NCBI RefSeq assembly: GCF_002101555.1
Contig: NZ_LQOL01000049.1
Span: 1 to 64,000 of the forward strand
DNA: 64,000 nucleotides
Direction of reading: 5' to 3'
From: Mycolicibacterium canariasense
GTDB lineage: Bacteria; Actinomycetota; Actinomycetes; Mycobacteriales; Mycobacteriaceae
Translations under genes and position numbers: made by a program
In this document: in pieces, positions 1 through 8,313 of the stretch
How the letters are laid out: every line of letters begins with the position of its first letter
Numbering within the stretch: the stretch's first letter is position 1
Notes under the pieces: model-generated
Databases searched by the model: none
Seen by the model: the letters and a program-made list of their open reading frames with translations, nothing else
What the model was told of the DNA's origin: nothing

Positions 1-393
1 CTGCCGGTCCCGGCGCCCGCCCCGGCCCCGGCTCCCGCCCCGGCGGATGCCCCGGTTGCGGCACCGGCAGACGCTCCGGTCGCGGCGCCCGCGCCCGATC
101 CGCTCGCCGACGGCGTCCCGCACCTGATCAGCCCCGACAACCTGCCGCCGGGGTCGACGATGGATCCCAACGCGGTCCCGAACGAGAGCCCGAATGTCAG
201 CTACCTGCGTCAGCTCTGGCACGCCGTGCAGAACCAGGACATCACCGGCAAGGATGCGCTGATCGCCATCACCACGCAGCGGTCGATGAACAGCCCCATC
301 CCGGAGGACATCCCGGCTCCGCCGAACGCCCCGGCTCCGGCCCCCGCGCCGGCTCCTGGTCCGGCTCCGGCCCCGCTACTGCCCACGCCGTAG
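1..393 (+). CDS. rpfA: Resuscitation-promoting factor RpfA, C-terminal part (5' truncated by window edge)
   Basis: The frame is open from base 1 and ends at TAG 391-393. It starts in a Pro-Ala repeat region (PAPAPAPAPAPAD, ADAPVAAPA) and continues into a conserved tail containing NVSYLRQLWHAVQNQDITGKDAL, ending in another PAPAP run. Mycobacterial RpfA has an N-terminal lysozyme-like transglycosylase domain followed by such Pro-Ala repeats; that domain lies outside the window, so the assignment rests on the repeat/tail character and on the neighbours moaE-mog-moaC, which sit next to rpfA (Rv0867c) in M. tuberculosis. The protein would be secreted and act on peptidoglycan. Repeat number cannot be judged here. 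Confidence 0.8.
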   Translation: MPVPAPAPAPAPAPADAPVAAPADAPVAAPAPDPLADGVPHLISPDNLPPGSTMDPNAVPNESPNVSYLRQLWHAVQNQDITGKDALIAITTQRSMNSPIPEDIPAPPNAPAPAPAPAPGPAPAPLLPTP

Positions 394-408
394 CGTCTCC
401 ACATCTCG

Positions 409-450
409 AACGCAGAAACTGCACTCCGGCCGGAGTGCAGTTTCTGCGTT
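409..450. terminator. Perfect 42-nt inverted repeat between convergent rpfA and moaE
   Basis: Two 21-nt arms (409-429 and 430-450) are exact reverse complements with no spacer; the left arm begins AACGCAGAAACTGCACTC. It lies 15 nt after the rpfA stop and 12 nt beyond the moaE stop, so it is placed to act as a bidirectional intrinsic terminator. It has no U-tract, which is common in mycobacteria. Its perfection and length would also fit an interspersed palindromic element. Confidence 0.65.
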
Positions 451-462
451 GGGGGCAGGCGA

Positions 463-891
463 TTACGCCGAGTTGACCCATTCGTCGGAGCCGTCACCGA
501 AGAACTGGTGCTTCCACACCGGCAGCCGGGCCTTCACGGTGTCCACGAGCAGTGCGCAGGTGGTGAAGGCGGCGCCGCGGTGATCGGCGGCCACGGCGAC
601 CGTCAGGGCCGCGTCACCGATGTGCAGCACCCCGATCCGGTGACTCACCGCGACCGCGCGCACGCCCGCGGCGTCACGGGCCACTTCCTCGACCACCTCG
701 GTGAGCGTCTGCAACGCCGACGGATGGGCCGAGTACTCCAGCCGAGTGACGCCGCGCCCGCCGTCGTGGTCGCGCACCACCCCGGAGAAACCGACCACGG
801 CACCGGCCGCCGCGTGCGCCACCAGCTCTTCGTGTTCGGACAACGCAATGGGTTCCTCGGTCAGCGCGACCCGCAGCACCTGGGCAGTCAT
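463..891 (-). CDS. moaE: Molybdopterin synthase catalytic subunit MoaE
   Basis: 142 aa. MoaE is the large subunit of molybdopterin synthase; with thiocarboxylated MoaD it inserts the two dithiolene sulfurs into precursor Z (cPMP) in the cytoplasm. The sequence shows the family core ([38 protein letters not shown]) and the C-terminal active-site stretch [10 protein letters not shown] with the conserved lysines. The chosen ATG (889-891) overlaps the mog stop by 4 nt (ATGA), so the two are translationally coupled; upstream in-frame codons give a low-complexity Arg-rich extension and were rejected. Third gene of the moaC-mog-moaE operon; no moaD is visible here. Confidence 0.93.
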   Translation of the reverse strand: MTAQVLRVALTEEPIALSEHEELVAHAAAGAVVGFSGVVRDHDGGRGVTRLEYSAHPSALQTLTEVVEEVARDAAGVRAVAVSHRIGVLHIGDAALTVAVAADHRGAAFTTCALLVDTVKARLPVWKHQFFGDGSDEWVNSA

Positions 892-1364
892 CGGGCGTGG
901 TCCCCGCCGCGCAGTTGGTCCAGCGCGTGCTCCAGCACCGTGTCGAGCACGCCCAGGCCGTCCTTCACCCCGCCCGTGGAACCGGGCAGGTTGACGATCA
1001 GCACGCCGGAGCGCACCCCGCACACACCGCGGGACAGCACCGAGGTCGGCACCTGCGGCAAGCCGGCCTGCCGGATGGCGTCGGCCAGTCCGGGGATCTG
1101 ATAGTCGACCAGGTGCTCGGTGGCGTCGGCGGTGGCGTCCGTCGGCGAGATGCCGGTACCGCCCGAGGTGATGATGACGCTGGGCCGTTCCTCGATGGCC
1201 TGGCTCAGCGCCTGCACCACCGAGGCGCCGTCGGGCACCACCCGCGGGGTACCCACGGTGATACCGCGCCGGGTCAACCAGTCCACGATGACCGGGCCGG
1301 TGCGGTCCTCGTACACGCCGGCTGCGGCGCGGGTCGAGGTGATGACGACGACGGCGCTATACAT
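888..1364 (-). CDS. mog: Molybdopterin adenylyltransferase / MoaB-Mog family protein
   Basis: 158 aa, the usual length for the single-domain MoaB/Mog family. It adenylylates molybdopterin before molybdate insertion. The nucleotide/pterin-binding signature [10 protein letters not shown] sits near residues 67-76 and the second family motif [13 protein letters not shown] near 124-136. It overlaps moaC by 8 nt upstream and moaE by 4 nt downstream, so it is the middle gene of a coupled Moco operon. The order moaC-mog-moaE equals M. tuberculosis Rv0864-Rv0866. Confidence 0.92.
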   Translation of the reverse strand: MYSAVVVITSTRAAAGVYEDRTGPVIVDWLTRRGITVGTPRVVPDGASVVQALSQAIEERPSVIITSGGTGISPTDATADATEHLVDYQIPGLADAIRQAGLPQVPTSVLSRGVCGVRSGVLIVNLPGSTGGVKDGLGVLDTVLEHALDQLRGGDHAR

Positions 1365-1833
1365 CGGTGCGCGTCCACGTGCCGGTCTTACCGCCCTCCT
1401 TGTGCACCACCTGGATACCGTCGATCCGGGCGGCCCGGTCGACGGCCTTGATCATGTCGTACAGCGTCAGCGCGGCCACGCTCACCGCGGTCAGCGCCTC
1501 CATCTCGACGCCGGTGCGGTCGGTGGTGCGCACGGTGGCGGTGACGGTCACGTCGGCGTCGCCGATGGCGAACTCGATGTCGACTCCGGTCAGGGCCAGC
1601 TGGTGGCACAGCGGGATCAGGTCGCTGGTGCGTTTGGCGGCCATGATGCCGGCCACCCGCGCGGTGGCCAGGGCATCACCCTTGGGCAGCCCACCGCCGG
1701 CGATCAGTTCGATGACGTCGGGGCGGGTCCGCACGGCACCGACGGCGACGGCGGTGCGTTTGGTGGATTCCTTGGCCGTGACGTCGACCATGTGGGCGGC
1801 GCCTGACTCGTCCAGGTGCGAGAGCCCGCTCAC
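1357..1833 (-). CDS. moaC: Cyclic pyranopterin monophosphate synthase MoaC
   Basis: 158 aa, normal for MoaC, which with MoaA converts GTP to cyclic pyranopterin monophosphate. Family motifs are present: [16 protein letters not shown] near the N terminus, the metal/active-site segment [10 protein letters not shown] in the middle, and [23 protein letters not shown] with the catalytic lysine. It is the first enzyme gene of the minus-strand Moco operon, preceded 4 nt upstream by a small conserved gene. I see no moaA in the window and no obvious Moco riboswitch in the short leader. Confidence 0.94.
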   Translation of the reverse strand: MSGLSHLDESGAAHMVDVTAKESTKRTAVAVGAVRTRPDVIELIAGGGLPKGDALATARVAGIMAAKRTSDLIPLCHQLALTGVDIEFAIGDADVTVTATVRTTDRTGVEMEALTAVSVAALTLYDMIKAVDRAARIDGIQVVHKEGGKTGTWTRTDV

Positions 1834-1837
1834 CGGT

Positions 1838-2029
1838 CTACTTGTTGACGACCGTGACCGGGTGCGTGTACGGCAGCTCGTCGGCCGGCAGCGGGAAGGT
1901 CACATCGCCGAACGGCGACAACGCGCCGACACGGTCAGTGGCGAGCTCACTGACGGCGTGATCACCGTCGGCCACCTCGGGCCAGCCATTGTCGACGTAC
2001 TGGTTCTTCTTGTCAGCCACGACTGACAT
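1838..2029 (-). CDS. Small conserved hypothetical protein (Rv0863-position)
   Basis: 63 aa, beginning [29 protein letters not shown] and ending VVNK. No known domain recognised, no signal peptide and no membrane segment; acidic and soluble-looking. It ends 4 nt before moaC and is probably cotranscribed with it. Its position between moaC and the divergent helicase-associated gene matches that of Rv0863 in M. tuberculosis. Function unknown; the link to Moco synthesis is only by position. Confidence 0.75.
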   Translation of the reverse strand: MSVVADKKNQYVDNGWPEVADGDHAVSELATDRVGALSPFGDVTFPLPADELPYTHPVTVVNK

Positions 2030-2113
2030 TGTGGCAGGTACCGCCCGCGGGGGCGAGGCCGGTCACGATCTCGCGACTCGGCCCGGCAGGGAGCTGCTTT
2101 ACGCTGGTCAGCG

Positions 2114-4372
2114 ATGACCCAACATGCACCGTCTAGCGTGCCCCTGGGTGTCTGGCTGGCCGACCTTCCCGACGATCGTCTGATCCGTCTGCTGGAGTTG
2201 CGGCCCGACCTCACCCAGCCGCCACCGGGCACGCTGGCCGCACTTGCCGCGCGCGCCCAGGCCCGCCAGTCGGTCAAGGCTGCCACCGACGCGCTGGACT
2301 TCCTGCATCTGGCCGTGCTGGACGCCATGCTCGCGCTGCAGGCCGACGCGGGGCCGGTGCTCGCAGAGACGGTGGTGGAGTTCCTGGGTTCGCGTGCCAG
2401 TGCCGATGCGGTGCAGGCGGCGCTGGCCGATCTGACCGACCGGGCGCTGGTGTGGGGCGAGGACACCCTGCGGGTGACACCCGAGGTGGCCTCCGGCCTG
2501 CCGTGGTTCCCCGGGCAGGCCGTGCGGGCCGAGCCCGAACTGAGCACCGACGCGATCGCGGCCCTGCTCGCCGAGATCGACGAGCCGCAACGCGAGCTAC
2601 TCACCCGCCTGTCGCAGGGGGCGCCGGTCGGGCGTACCCGGGACGCGATGCCCGGCGCTCCCGCCGATCGCCCGGTACCGCGGCTGCTGGCGTCCGGGCT
2701 GCTGCACCGCGTCGACACCGACACCGTGATCCTGCCCCGGCTGGTCGGCCAGCTGCTACGCGACGAGCTGCCCGGGCCGGTCGGGCTGCACCTCCCGGAC
2801 CCCACCGTGTCCACCACGATGCAGGCCGACGTCGACTCGGTGGCCGCCGGGGCGGCCATCGACCTGCTCCGCGAGATCGACCTGGTCATCGAAACCCTCT
2901 CGGCGACACCGATTTCCGAATTGCGCGCCGGCGGGCTCGGAGTGCGCGACGTCAAGCGGTTGACCAAGCTGACCGGTATCGACGAACAACGGCTCGGGCT
3001 GATCCTCGACATCGCCGCCGGCGCCGGCCTGATCGCGTCCGGTGTGCCGGATCCACTGCCGCCGGACGGTACCGCCCCGTACTGGGCACCCACCGTGGCC
3101 GCCGACCGGTTCGTCGAGGCGAGCACCGCCACCCGCTGGCAGTTGATGCTGTCCACCTGGCTGGACCTGCCGTCGCGCCCGGGCCTGGTGGGCACCCGGG
3201 GGCCCGACGGGAAACCCTATGGCGCCCTGTCGGACGCGTTGTACTCCACCGCGGCACCCCTGGACCGGCGGCTGCTGCTGCAGATGCTGGCCGAACTGAA
3301 ACCGGGTGCCGGGGTGGACGCCGGGTCGGCGGCCGCGGCGATGATCTGGCACCGACCCCGCTGGGCGGCCCGGTTGCAGCTCGACCCGGTCACCGACCTG
3401 CTGCGTGAGGCGCACGCGGTGGGGGCGGTGGGGCGCGGCGCCATCGCCTCCCCGGCCCGGGTGCTGCTCGCCGGCGGCACCGATGACGAGGTGGTCGCCT
3501 CGATGGACAAGGTGCTGCCGGCCCCGCTGGATCATTTCCTGCTGCAGGCCGACCTGACCGTCGTGGTGCCCGGGCCGCTGCAGCGCGACCTGGCCGAACA
3601 ACTGGCAGTGGTGGCCACCGTGGAATCGGCAGGCGCGGCCATGGTGTACCGGATCAGCGAGCCGTCCATCCGGCACGCGCTGGATTCCGGGCGCACCGCG
3701 GGCGAACTACACGCGTTCTTCGAACGTCATTCGAAAACACCGGTGCCGCAAGGCTTGACGTATCTGATCGATGACGTGGCGCGCCGGCACGGGCAGCTGC
3801 GCGTCGGCATGGCCGCCTCGTTCGTGCGGTGTGAGGATCCGGCGCTGCTGGCCCAGGCGGTGGCAAGTCCCGCCGTCGAGCCGCTGGAATTGCGCATCCT
3901 GGCGCCGACGGTGGCCGTCTCACAGCACCAGATCGGTGACGTGCTGACCGTGTTGCGCACCGCCGGGTTCGTCCCCGCCGCGGAGGATTCCTCCGGGGCC
4001 GTCGTCGACATCAGCGCCCGCGGTTCCCGCGTGCCGGTGCAGGGCAAGCGCCGGACCTACCGGCCGCTGAGCGCACCCAACGCCCAGACGCTGGCCGCCA
4101 TCGTCGCCGTGCTGCGCAAGGTGTCCTCCGCGCCGGCGGCCGGTCAGCGACTGGACCCGGCCGGGCTGATCGCCGAATTACAACAGGCCGCGCTCAACCA
4201 GCAGCCGGTGGTGATGGGCTACGTGGATCCGGCCGGGGTGGCCACCCAGCGCGTGGTGGAACCGATCAACATCCGTGGCGGGCAGCTGACGGCGTTCGAC
4301 CCGGCGGCCGGCCGGGTGCGGGAGTTCGCCATCCATCGTGTGACCTCGGTGGTGTCGGCGGACTCTGGATAA
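2114..4372 (+). CDS. Helicase-associated protein with XPB/Ssl2-type domain (Rv0862c-like)
   Basis: 752 aa. The N-terminal two thirds is a long helical region starting VPLGVWLADLPDDRLIRLLELRPDL, typical of the actinobacterial helicase-associated/XPB-Ssl2 N-terminal-like family. The C terminus (about residues 690-750) reads QPVVMGYVDPAGVATQRVVEPINI and ends AIHRVTSVV, resembling a WYL-type ligand/nucleic-acid-sensing module. No Walker motifs occur, so it is not itself a helicase. It lies 33 nt upstream of the XPB helicase gene on the same strand, as in M. tuberculosis Rv0862c-Rv0861c, and probably works with it in DNA repair. A TACGCT box 8 nt before the ATG suggests a leaderless or nearly leaderless transcript. 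Confidence 0.85.
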   Translation: MTQHAPSSVPLGVWLADLPDDRLIRLLELRPDLTQPPPGTLAALAARAQARQSVKAATDALDFLHLAVLDAMLALQADAGPVLAETVVEFLGSRASADAVQAALADLTDRALVWGEDTLRVTPEVASGLPWFPGQAVRAEPELSTDAIAALLAEIDEPQRELLTRLSQGAPVGRTRDAMPGAPADRPVPRLLASGLLHRVDTDTVILPRLVGQLLRDELPGPVGLHLPDPTVSTTMQADVDSVAAGAAIDLLREIDLVIETLSATPISELRAGGLGVRDVKRLTKLTGIDEQRLGLILDIAAGAGLIASGVPDPLPPDGTAPYWAPTVAADRFVEASTATRWQLMLSTWLDLPSRPGLVGTRGPDGKPYGALSDALYSTAAPLDRRLLLQMLAELKPGAGVDAGSAAAAMIWHRPRWAARLQLDPVTDLLREAHAVGAVGRGAIASPARVLLAGGTDDEVVASMDKVLPAPLDHFLLQADLTVVVPGPLQRDLAEQLAVVATVESAGAAMVYRISEPSIRHALDSGRTAGELHAFFERHSKTPVPQGLTYLIDDVARRHGQLRVGMAASFVRCEDPALLAQAVASPAVEPLELRILAPTVAVSQHQIGDVLTVLRTAGFVPAAEDSSGAVVDISARGSRVPVQGKRRTYRPLSAPNAQTLAAIVAVLRKVSSAPAAGQRLDPAGLIAELQQAALNQQPVVMGYVDPAGVATQRVVEPINIRGGQLTAFDPAAGRVREFAIHRVTSVVSADSG

Positions 4373-4405
4373 TGGATGGGATGAATACCGCCGAGGGCCA
4401 CTCCC

Positions 4406-6055
4406 ATGACTGAGGGCCCGCTGATCGTCCAGTCGGACAAGACCGTGCTGCTCGAGGTCGACCACGAACTCGCCGGCGCGGCACGCGCCGCCATCGCCCC
4501 GTTCGCCGAGCTAGAGCGCGCCCCCGAACACATCCACACCTACCGCATCACCCCGCTGGCGCTGTGGAACGCCCGCGCGGCCGGCCACGACGCCGAGCAG
4601 GTGGTCGATGCACTGGTCAGCTTCTCGCGGTACGCGGTGCCCCAGCCGCTGCTGGTGGACATCGTCGACACCATGGCCCGGTACGGCCGGCTGCAACTGG
4701 TCAAGCACCCCGCCCACGGCCTGACCCTGGTCAGCCTGGACCGCGCGGTGCTCGAAGAGGTGTTGCGCAACAAGAAGATCGCCCCGATGCTGGGCGCCCG
4801 CCTCGACGACGACACCGTGATCGTGCACGGCAGCGAACGCGGCCGGGTCAAGCAGATGCTGCTCAAGATCGGCTGGCCCGCCGAGGACCTCGCCGGCTAC
4901 GTGGACGGTGAGGCGCACCCGATCACCTTGGACCAGGACGGCTGGGAACTGCGCGACTACCAGGAGATGGCCGCCGAGTCGTTCTGGGCCGGCGGCTCCG
5001 GCGTGGTGGTGCTGCCGTGCGGCGCCGGTAAGACGCTGGTGGGTGCCGCGGCGATGGCCAAGGCCGGGGCGACGACGCTGATCCTGGTCACCAACACCGT
5101 GGCCGGACGGCAGTGGAAGCGTGAACTGATCGCCCGAACGTCGTTGACGGAGAACGAGATCGGTGAGTATTCGGGCGAGCGCAAGGAGATCCGCCCGGTC
5201 ACCATCGCCACGTATCAGGTGATCACCCGGCGCACGAAGGGTGAATACAAGCATCTCGAGTTGTTCGACAGCCGGGACTGGGGCCTGATCATCTACGACG
5301 AGGTGCACCTGCTGCCCGCGCCGGTCTTCCGGATGACCGCCGATCTGCAGTCCCGGCGCCGGCTGGGACTGACCGCGACGCTGATCCGCGAGGACGGCCG
5401 CGAAGGCGACGTATTCAGCCTGATCGGCCCGAAACGGTATGACGCCCCGTGGAAGGACATCGAGGCGCAGGGCTGGATCGCGCCCGCCGAGTGCATCGAG
5501 GTGCGGGTCACCATGACCGACAACGAGCGGATGCTCTACGCCACCGCCGAACCGGAGGAACGCTACAAGCTCTGCTCGACGGCGCACACCAAGATCGCGG
5601 TGGTCAAGTCGATCCTGGAGCGCCACCCGAATGAGCCGACGCTGGTGATCGGCGCCTACCTGGACCAGCTGGACGAGCTCGGCGAGGAGCTCAACGCGCC
5701 GGTGATCCAGGGGTCGACCAAGAACGCCGAACGCGAGGCGTTGTTCGACCAGTTCCGGCGCGGCGAGATCCGCACATTGGTGGTGAGCAAGGTCGCGAAC
5801 TTTTCCATCGACCTTCCGGAAGCATCTGTCGCCGTTCAGGTTTCGGGGACATTCGGGTCCCGCCAGGAGGAGGCTCAGCGCCTGGGCCGGTTGCTGCGCC
5901 CGAAGGCCGACGGCGGCGGGGCGGTGTTCTACTCGGTGGTCAGCCGCGACAGCCTGGACGCCGAGTACGCCGCGCACCGGCAACGGTTCCTGGCCGAGCA
6001 GGGCTATGGGTACATCATCAAGGACGCCGACGACCTGCTGGGCCCGGCCATCTGA
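4406..6055 (+). CDS. ercc3: XPB/ERCC3-type DNA helicase
   Basis: 549 aa superfamily 2 ATP-dependent 3'-5' DNA helicase related to eukaryotic XPB. Motifs visible: Walker A GAGKT (about residue 207), DEVH box (about 298), LGLTATLIREDGRE containing the XPB-specific RED triplet, and motif VI QRLGRLLRPK near the C terminus. The N-terminal region before about residue 170 is the XPB damage-recognition-like domain, followed by the entry motif LRDYQEMAAESFW. Mycobacterial XPB (Rv0861c, about 542 aa) is of this size. Thirty-three nt separate it from its partner gene, suggesting one operon. It converges with a MarR gene 12 nt downstream. Confidence 0.95.
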   Translation: MTEGPLIVQSDKTVLLEVDHELAGAARAAIAPFAELERAPEHIHTYRITPLALWNARAAGHDAEQVVDALVSFSRYAVPQPLLVDIVDTMARYGRLQLVKHPAHGLTLVSLDRAVLEEVLRNKKIAPMLGARLDDDTVIVHGSERGRVKQMLLKIGWPAEDLAGYVDGEAHPITLDQDGWELRDYQEMAAESFWAGGSGVVVLPCGAGKTLVGAAAMAKAGATTLILVTNTVAGRQWKRELIARTSLTENEIGEYSGERKEIRPVTIATYQVITRRTKGEYKHLELFDSRDWGLIIYDEVHLLPAPVFRMTADLQSRRRLGLTATLIREDGREGDVFSLIGPKRYDAPWKDIEAQGWIAPAECIEVRVTMTDNERMLYATAEPEERYKLCSTAHTKIAVVKSILERHPNEPTLVIGAYLDQLDELGEELNAPVIQGSTKNAEREALFDQFRRGEIRTLVVSKVANFSIDLPEASVAVQVSGTFGSRQEEAQRLGRLLRPKADGGGAVFYSVVSRDSLDAEYAAHRQRFLAEQGYGYIIKDADDLLGPAI

Positions 6056-6067
6056 CCGGCCCTGGCG

Positions 6068-6550
6068 TCACTCGCCCCGAAACGCCCCGGCGGCCACGGC
6101 CGCCGCGTTGATCCGGGTGAGCACCGTGTGCAGGTGCTCGAGTTCGGACAGTTCCACACCGAGGCGCGCCACCACCGCGGGCGGGATGCCCAGCGCGCGC
6201 TGCCGCAGGGCGGTGCCTTCGGCCGTCAGGGTGACGTGTGTGGTGCGTTCGTCGGCGCTGCTGCGGGTGCGGGTGATCAGGCCGAGCGCCTCGAGCCGCT
6301 TGAGCATGGGCGATGTCGTCGCCGAATCCATTTGCAGCAGCGCGGCGATCTGCTTCACCGACAGCGCGGGACCGTCGGCATTGGCGTTGTCCCACAGCGC
6401 CAGCATCACCAGGTACTGCGGATGGGTGAGCCCGAGGGGTTCCAGCAGCGGCCGGTACACGGCCAGCACGGCACGGTTGGTCACCGCCAGCGCGAAGCAC
6501 ACCTGGCGTTCCAGGGCGAGTGGATCGACATCTTCGGTCACGGTGGGCAT
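6068..6550 (-). CDS. MarR-family regulator, OhrR-like
   Basis: 160 aa winged-helix repressor. The N terminus LERQVCFALAVTNRAVLAVYRPLL followed by LTHPQYLVMLALWD is characteristic of OhrR-type MarR proteins, and Cys18 sits where the peroxide-reactive cysteine of OhrR lies. The recognition region MDSATTSPMLKRLEALGLITRTRSSADERTTHVTLT contains the helix-turn-helix and the wing. No ohr peroxidase gene is adjacent; the divergent neighbour is a small membrane protein. The intergenic region carries three short palindromes likely to be its operators. ATG 6548-6550 was preferred to the GTG two codons upstream. Inducer unknown; organic hydroperoxides are a guess from the Cys. Confidence 0.85.
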   Translation of the reverse strand: MPTVTEDVDPLALERQVCFALAVTNRAVLAVYRPLLEPLGLTHPQYLVMLALWDNANADGPALSVKQIAALLQMDSATTSPMLKRLEALGLITRTRSSADERTTHVTLTAEGTALRQRALGIPPAVVARLGVELSELEHLHTVLTRINAAAVAAGAFRGE

Positions 6551-6557
6551 GCTCACA

Positions 6558-6604
6558 GCATACTATTGAATAGGACCCTAATGATTAGCGTACTATCTAA
6601 TTAG
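6558..6604. promoter_or_regulatory. Cluster of three AT-rich palindromes, probable MarR operators
   Basis: Between the divergent MarR and DUF5313-like genes lie CTATTGAATAG (6563-6573), CTAATGATTAG (6578-6588) and CTAATTAG (6597-6604). Superimposed on these is a direct repeat GCATACTATT (6558-6567) / GCGTACTATC (6588-6597) with exactly 30 bp spacing, about three helical turns. The AT-rich block stands out in GC-rich surroundings. Autoregulation plus control of the divergent gene is inferred. Confidence 0.6.
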
Positions 6605-6635
6605 AACCGTCGGCACCACCCCCAGGAGCCACACC

Positions 6636-7052
6636 ATGGCCGTGTCCCGCCCCACCCCGCTGCAGTACCTCGCGTACGCCTACGGGCGGCGCCTGCCGGA
6701 TTCGATGCGCGACTTCGTCGCCGCCGACCTGACCGGCCCTGGCGCCATCCGCCGGCACATGATCCGGTACTCGATTCCGCCGCTGCTCATCCTGGCCCCA
6801 CTGTGGCTGCTGCCCGCGTCGTTGTACGTACACATGGAAATGACGGTGCCCATCTATTTCTGGGCCGTGGTGATGGCGTTCGTGCTCAACAAGATCTGGC
6901 GCAGACACCGACTGGCCCAGCACGGCCTGGACCCCAACCTGGTGGACGCGGCCAACCGCGAACGCAATGCCCGCCTGCACGAGGACTACGCGCGCCGCTA
7001 CGGTGCCCGCCCGGAGTCGGCCAAGTGGCAGGCGAACTCCAGCCCGTTCTGA
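6636..7052 (+). CDS. Small membrane protein, DUF5313-like
   Basis: 138 aa. The N terminus TPLQYLAYAYGRRLPDSMRDFVAADLTGPGAIRRHMIRY is typical of the mycobacterial DUF5313 family, followed by two adjacent hydrophobic segments (about residues 47-90, PPLLILAPLWLLP and VPIYFWAVVMAFVL) and a basic cytoplasmic tail. Function unknown. It is transcribed divergently from the OhrR-like MarR gene and shares its operator region, so it may respond to the same signal. A purine-rich CAGGAG lies a few nt before the ATG. Confidence 0.75.
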   Translation: MAVSRPTPLQYLAYAYGRRLPDSMRDFVAADLTGPGAIRRHMIRYSIPPLLILAPLWLLPASLYVHMEMTVPIYFWAVVMAFVLNKIWRRHRLAQHGLDPNLVDAANRERNARLHEDYARRYGARPESAKWQANSSPF

Positions 7053-7055
7053 CGC

Positions 7056-7400
7056 TCAGACGTGCGGGCCGACCGGTTTGACGACGGTCAGCAGCACCAC
7101 CGAATCGGCCAGTGCCGTGAGGCTGTGCCGGGTCCGGGGGACCACGATGTGATCGCCCGGGGACCCTTCCCAGCCGGCGTCGGCATTGTTCACCCGCACC
7201 CGTCCCTCGAGCACCTGCAGTGTCGCCTCGCCCGGGCTCTCGTGCTCGTCCAGGCCATTGCCCTCGGTCAGCGCGATCAGGGTCTGCCGGAGCGCGTGTT
7301 CATGTCCGCCGTACACGGTGTGTGCGCTGCGCCCGCTGCTGGCCGACCGGGCCGCCGCCAGTTCCTGGCGCGCGAGAGCGGTCAATGAGATCTTCTCCAT
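7056..7400 (-). CDS. Cupin-domain protein
   Basis: 114 aa single-cupin protein. A conserved beta-barrel pattern is visible: RQTLIALTEGNGLDEHESPGEATLQVLEGRVRV gives cupin motif 1 (DEHESPGEATLQVLEG), and GDHIVVPRTRHSLTALADS gives motif 2 (P...H). Such small cupins bind a metal or small ligand and often act in stress response or as sugar/ligand-binding barrels. The start at ATG 7398-7400 removes an Arg-rich non-conserved extension. It converges closely with the DUF5313-like gene (3 nt). No specific substrate can be assigned. Confidence 0.8.
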   Translation of the reverse strand: MEKISLTALARQELAAARSASSGRSAHTVYGGHEHALRQTLIALTEGNGLDEHESPGEATLQVLEGRVRVNNADAGWEGSPGDHIVVPRTRHSLTALADSVVLLTVVKPVGPHV

Positions 7401-7527
7401 GACACCCGATGTTTCCACTTCGGGATGGTCGTGCACCGGAGATGGAGTTATTGCGTGCAGTTCGGGCTCGGAGTGCCGGTGCTGCCGACCTCGCTGGACG
7501 TCGCCTTCCGGGCGACGCAGCTGATCG

Positions 7528-8220
7528 TCACCCAGCGGCCGGTACGCTGAATGAATTCGACAGCGCCGCTTTGGTATTGCGCGTGATCTCGTCGGCCAGA
7601 ATCTCCGGCTCACCGGCCAGCAGCCCCGTCACGGCCTGTCGTGCCACCAACGCGGGATCGGTTTTCTGGTCGGCCGGGATGTAGGCGACCATGTCGGTGT
7701 CCATGTATCCGACGTGCAGCGCCGATACGGTCACCCCGCGCGGCGCCAGTTCGGTGCGCACAGCGTCGGTGAGCGCCCAGGCCGCGGCCTTCGCCGAGGC
7801 ATACGCTCCCGAGGTGGGCGGGTGCGCCCACGACAGCACCGACAGCACGTTGAGGATCGCGCCGCCCCCGTTGCGTTCGATGACGGGCGCGAAGGCCCTG
7901 ATCACGTTGAGCGTGCCGAAGTAGTGCGTCTCCATTTCCAGCCGGACGTCTTCGATGGGACCGGTGAGCAGGTTGGCCCGGGTGGATACCCCGGCATTGT
8001 TCACCAGCACGGTGACGTCGGACGCGACTTCGGCCGCCCGCCGCACCGACTCGGGGTCGGTGATGTCCAGCTGCACCGGGATGGCACCGGGCAGATCGAC
8101 GGTTTCCGGGCGCCGCGCGGCGGCATACACTTTCGCGCCGCGGGCGACCAATTCGGTGGCGAGCTGCTTGCCGAGCCCGCGGTTGGCGCCGGTGACCAGC
8201 GCCGTGATGTTCTCAGTCAT
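7528..8220 (-). CDS. Short-chain dehydrogenase/reductase
   Basis: 230 aa classical SDR. The Rossmann motif TGANRGLGKQL is near the N terminus, NNAG occurs at about residue 77, and the catalytic Ser and Tyr/Lys are in LNVLSVLSW and SGAYASAKAAAWAL (YxxxK). It acts as an NAD(P)-dependent oxidoreductase on an unknown alcohol/ketone. The start at ATG 8218-8220 sits just before the Rossmann fold. It lies between a cupin gene and a LysR gene on the same strand, probably in a loosely linked unit; the substrate is not predictable. Confidence 0.88.
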   Translation of the reverse strand: MTENITALVTGANRGLGKQLATELVARGAKVYAAARRPETVDLPGAIPVQLDITDPESVRRAAEVASDVTVLVNNAGVSTRANLLTGPIEDVRLEMETHYFGTLNVIRAFAPVIERNGGGAILNVLSVLSWAHPPTSGAYASAKAAAWALTDAVRTELAPRGVTVSALHVGYMDTDMVAYIPADQKTDPALVARQAVTGLLAGEPEILADEITRNTKAALSNSFSVPAAG

Positions 8221-8313
8221 ACCGCCGTCAACACGCTCGGTGTCGTGTTCAGTCCCCGCCGGTGTGAGGAAATACCTTCCAGCTGTGAGCAATCCGCCAC
8301 CGTGCTCGCGGTG

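Noticed and set aside
1834-2113. Moco riboswitch upstream of moaC
   Set aside because: The space is filled by a small gene and I could not see a convincing structured leader.
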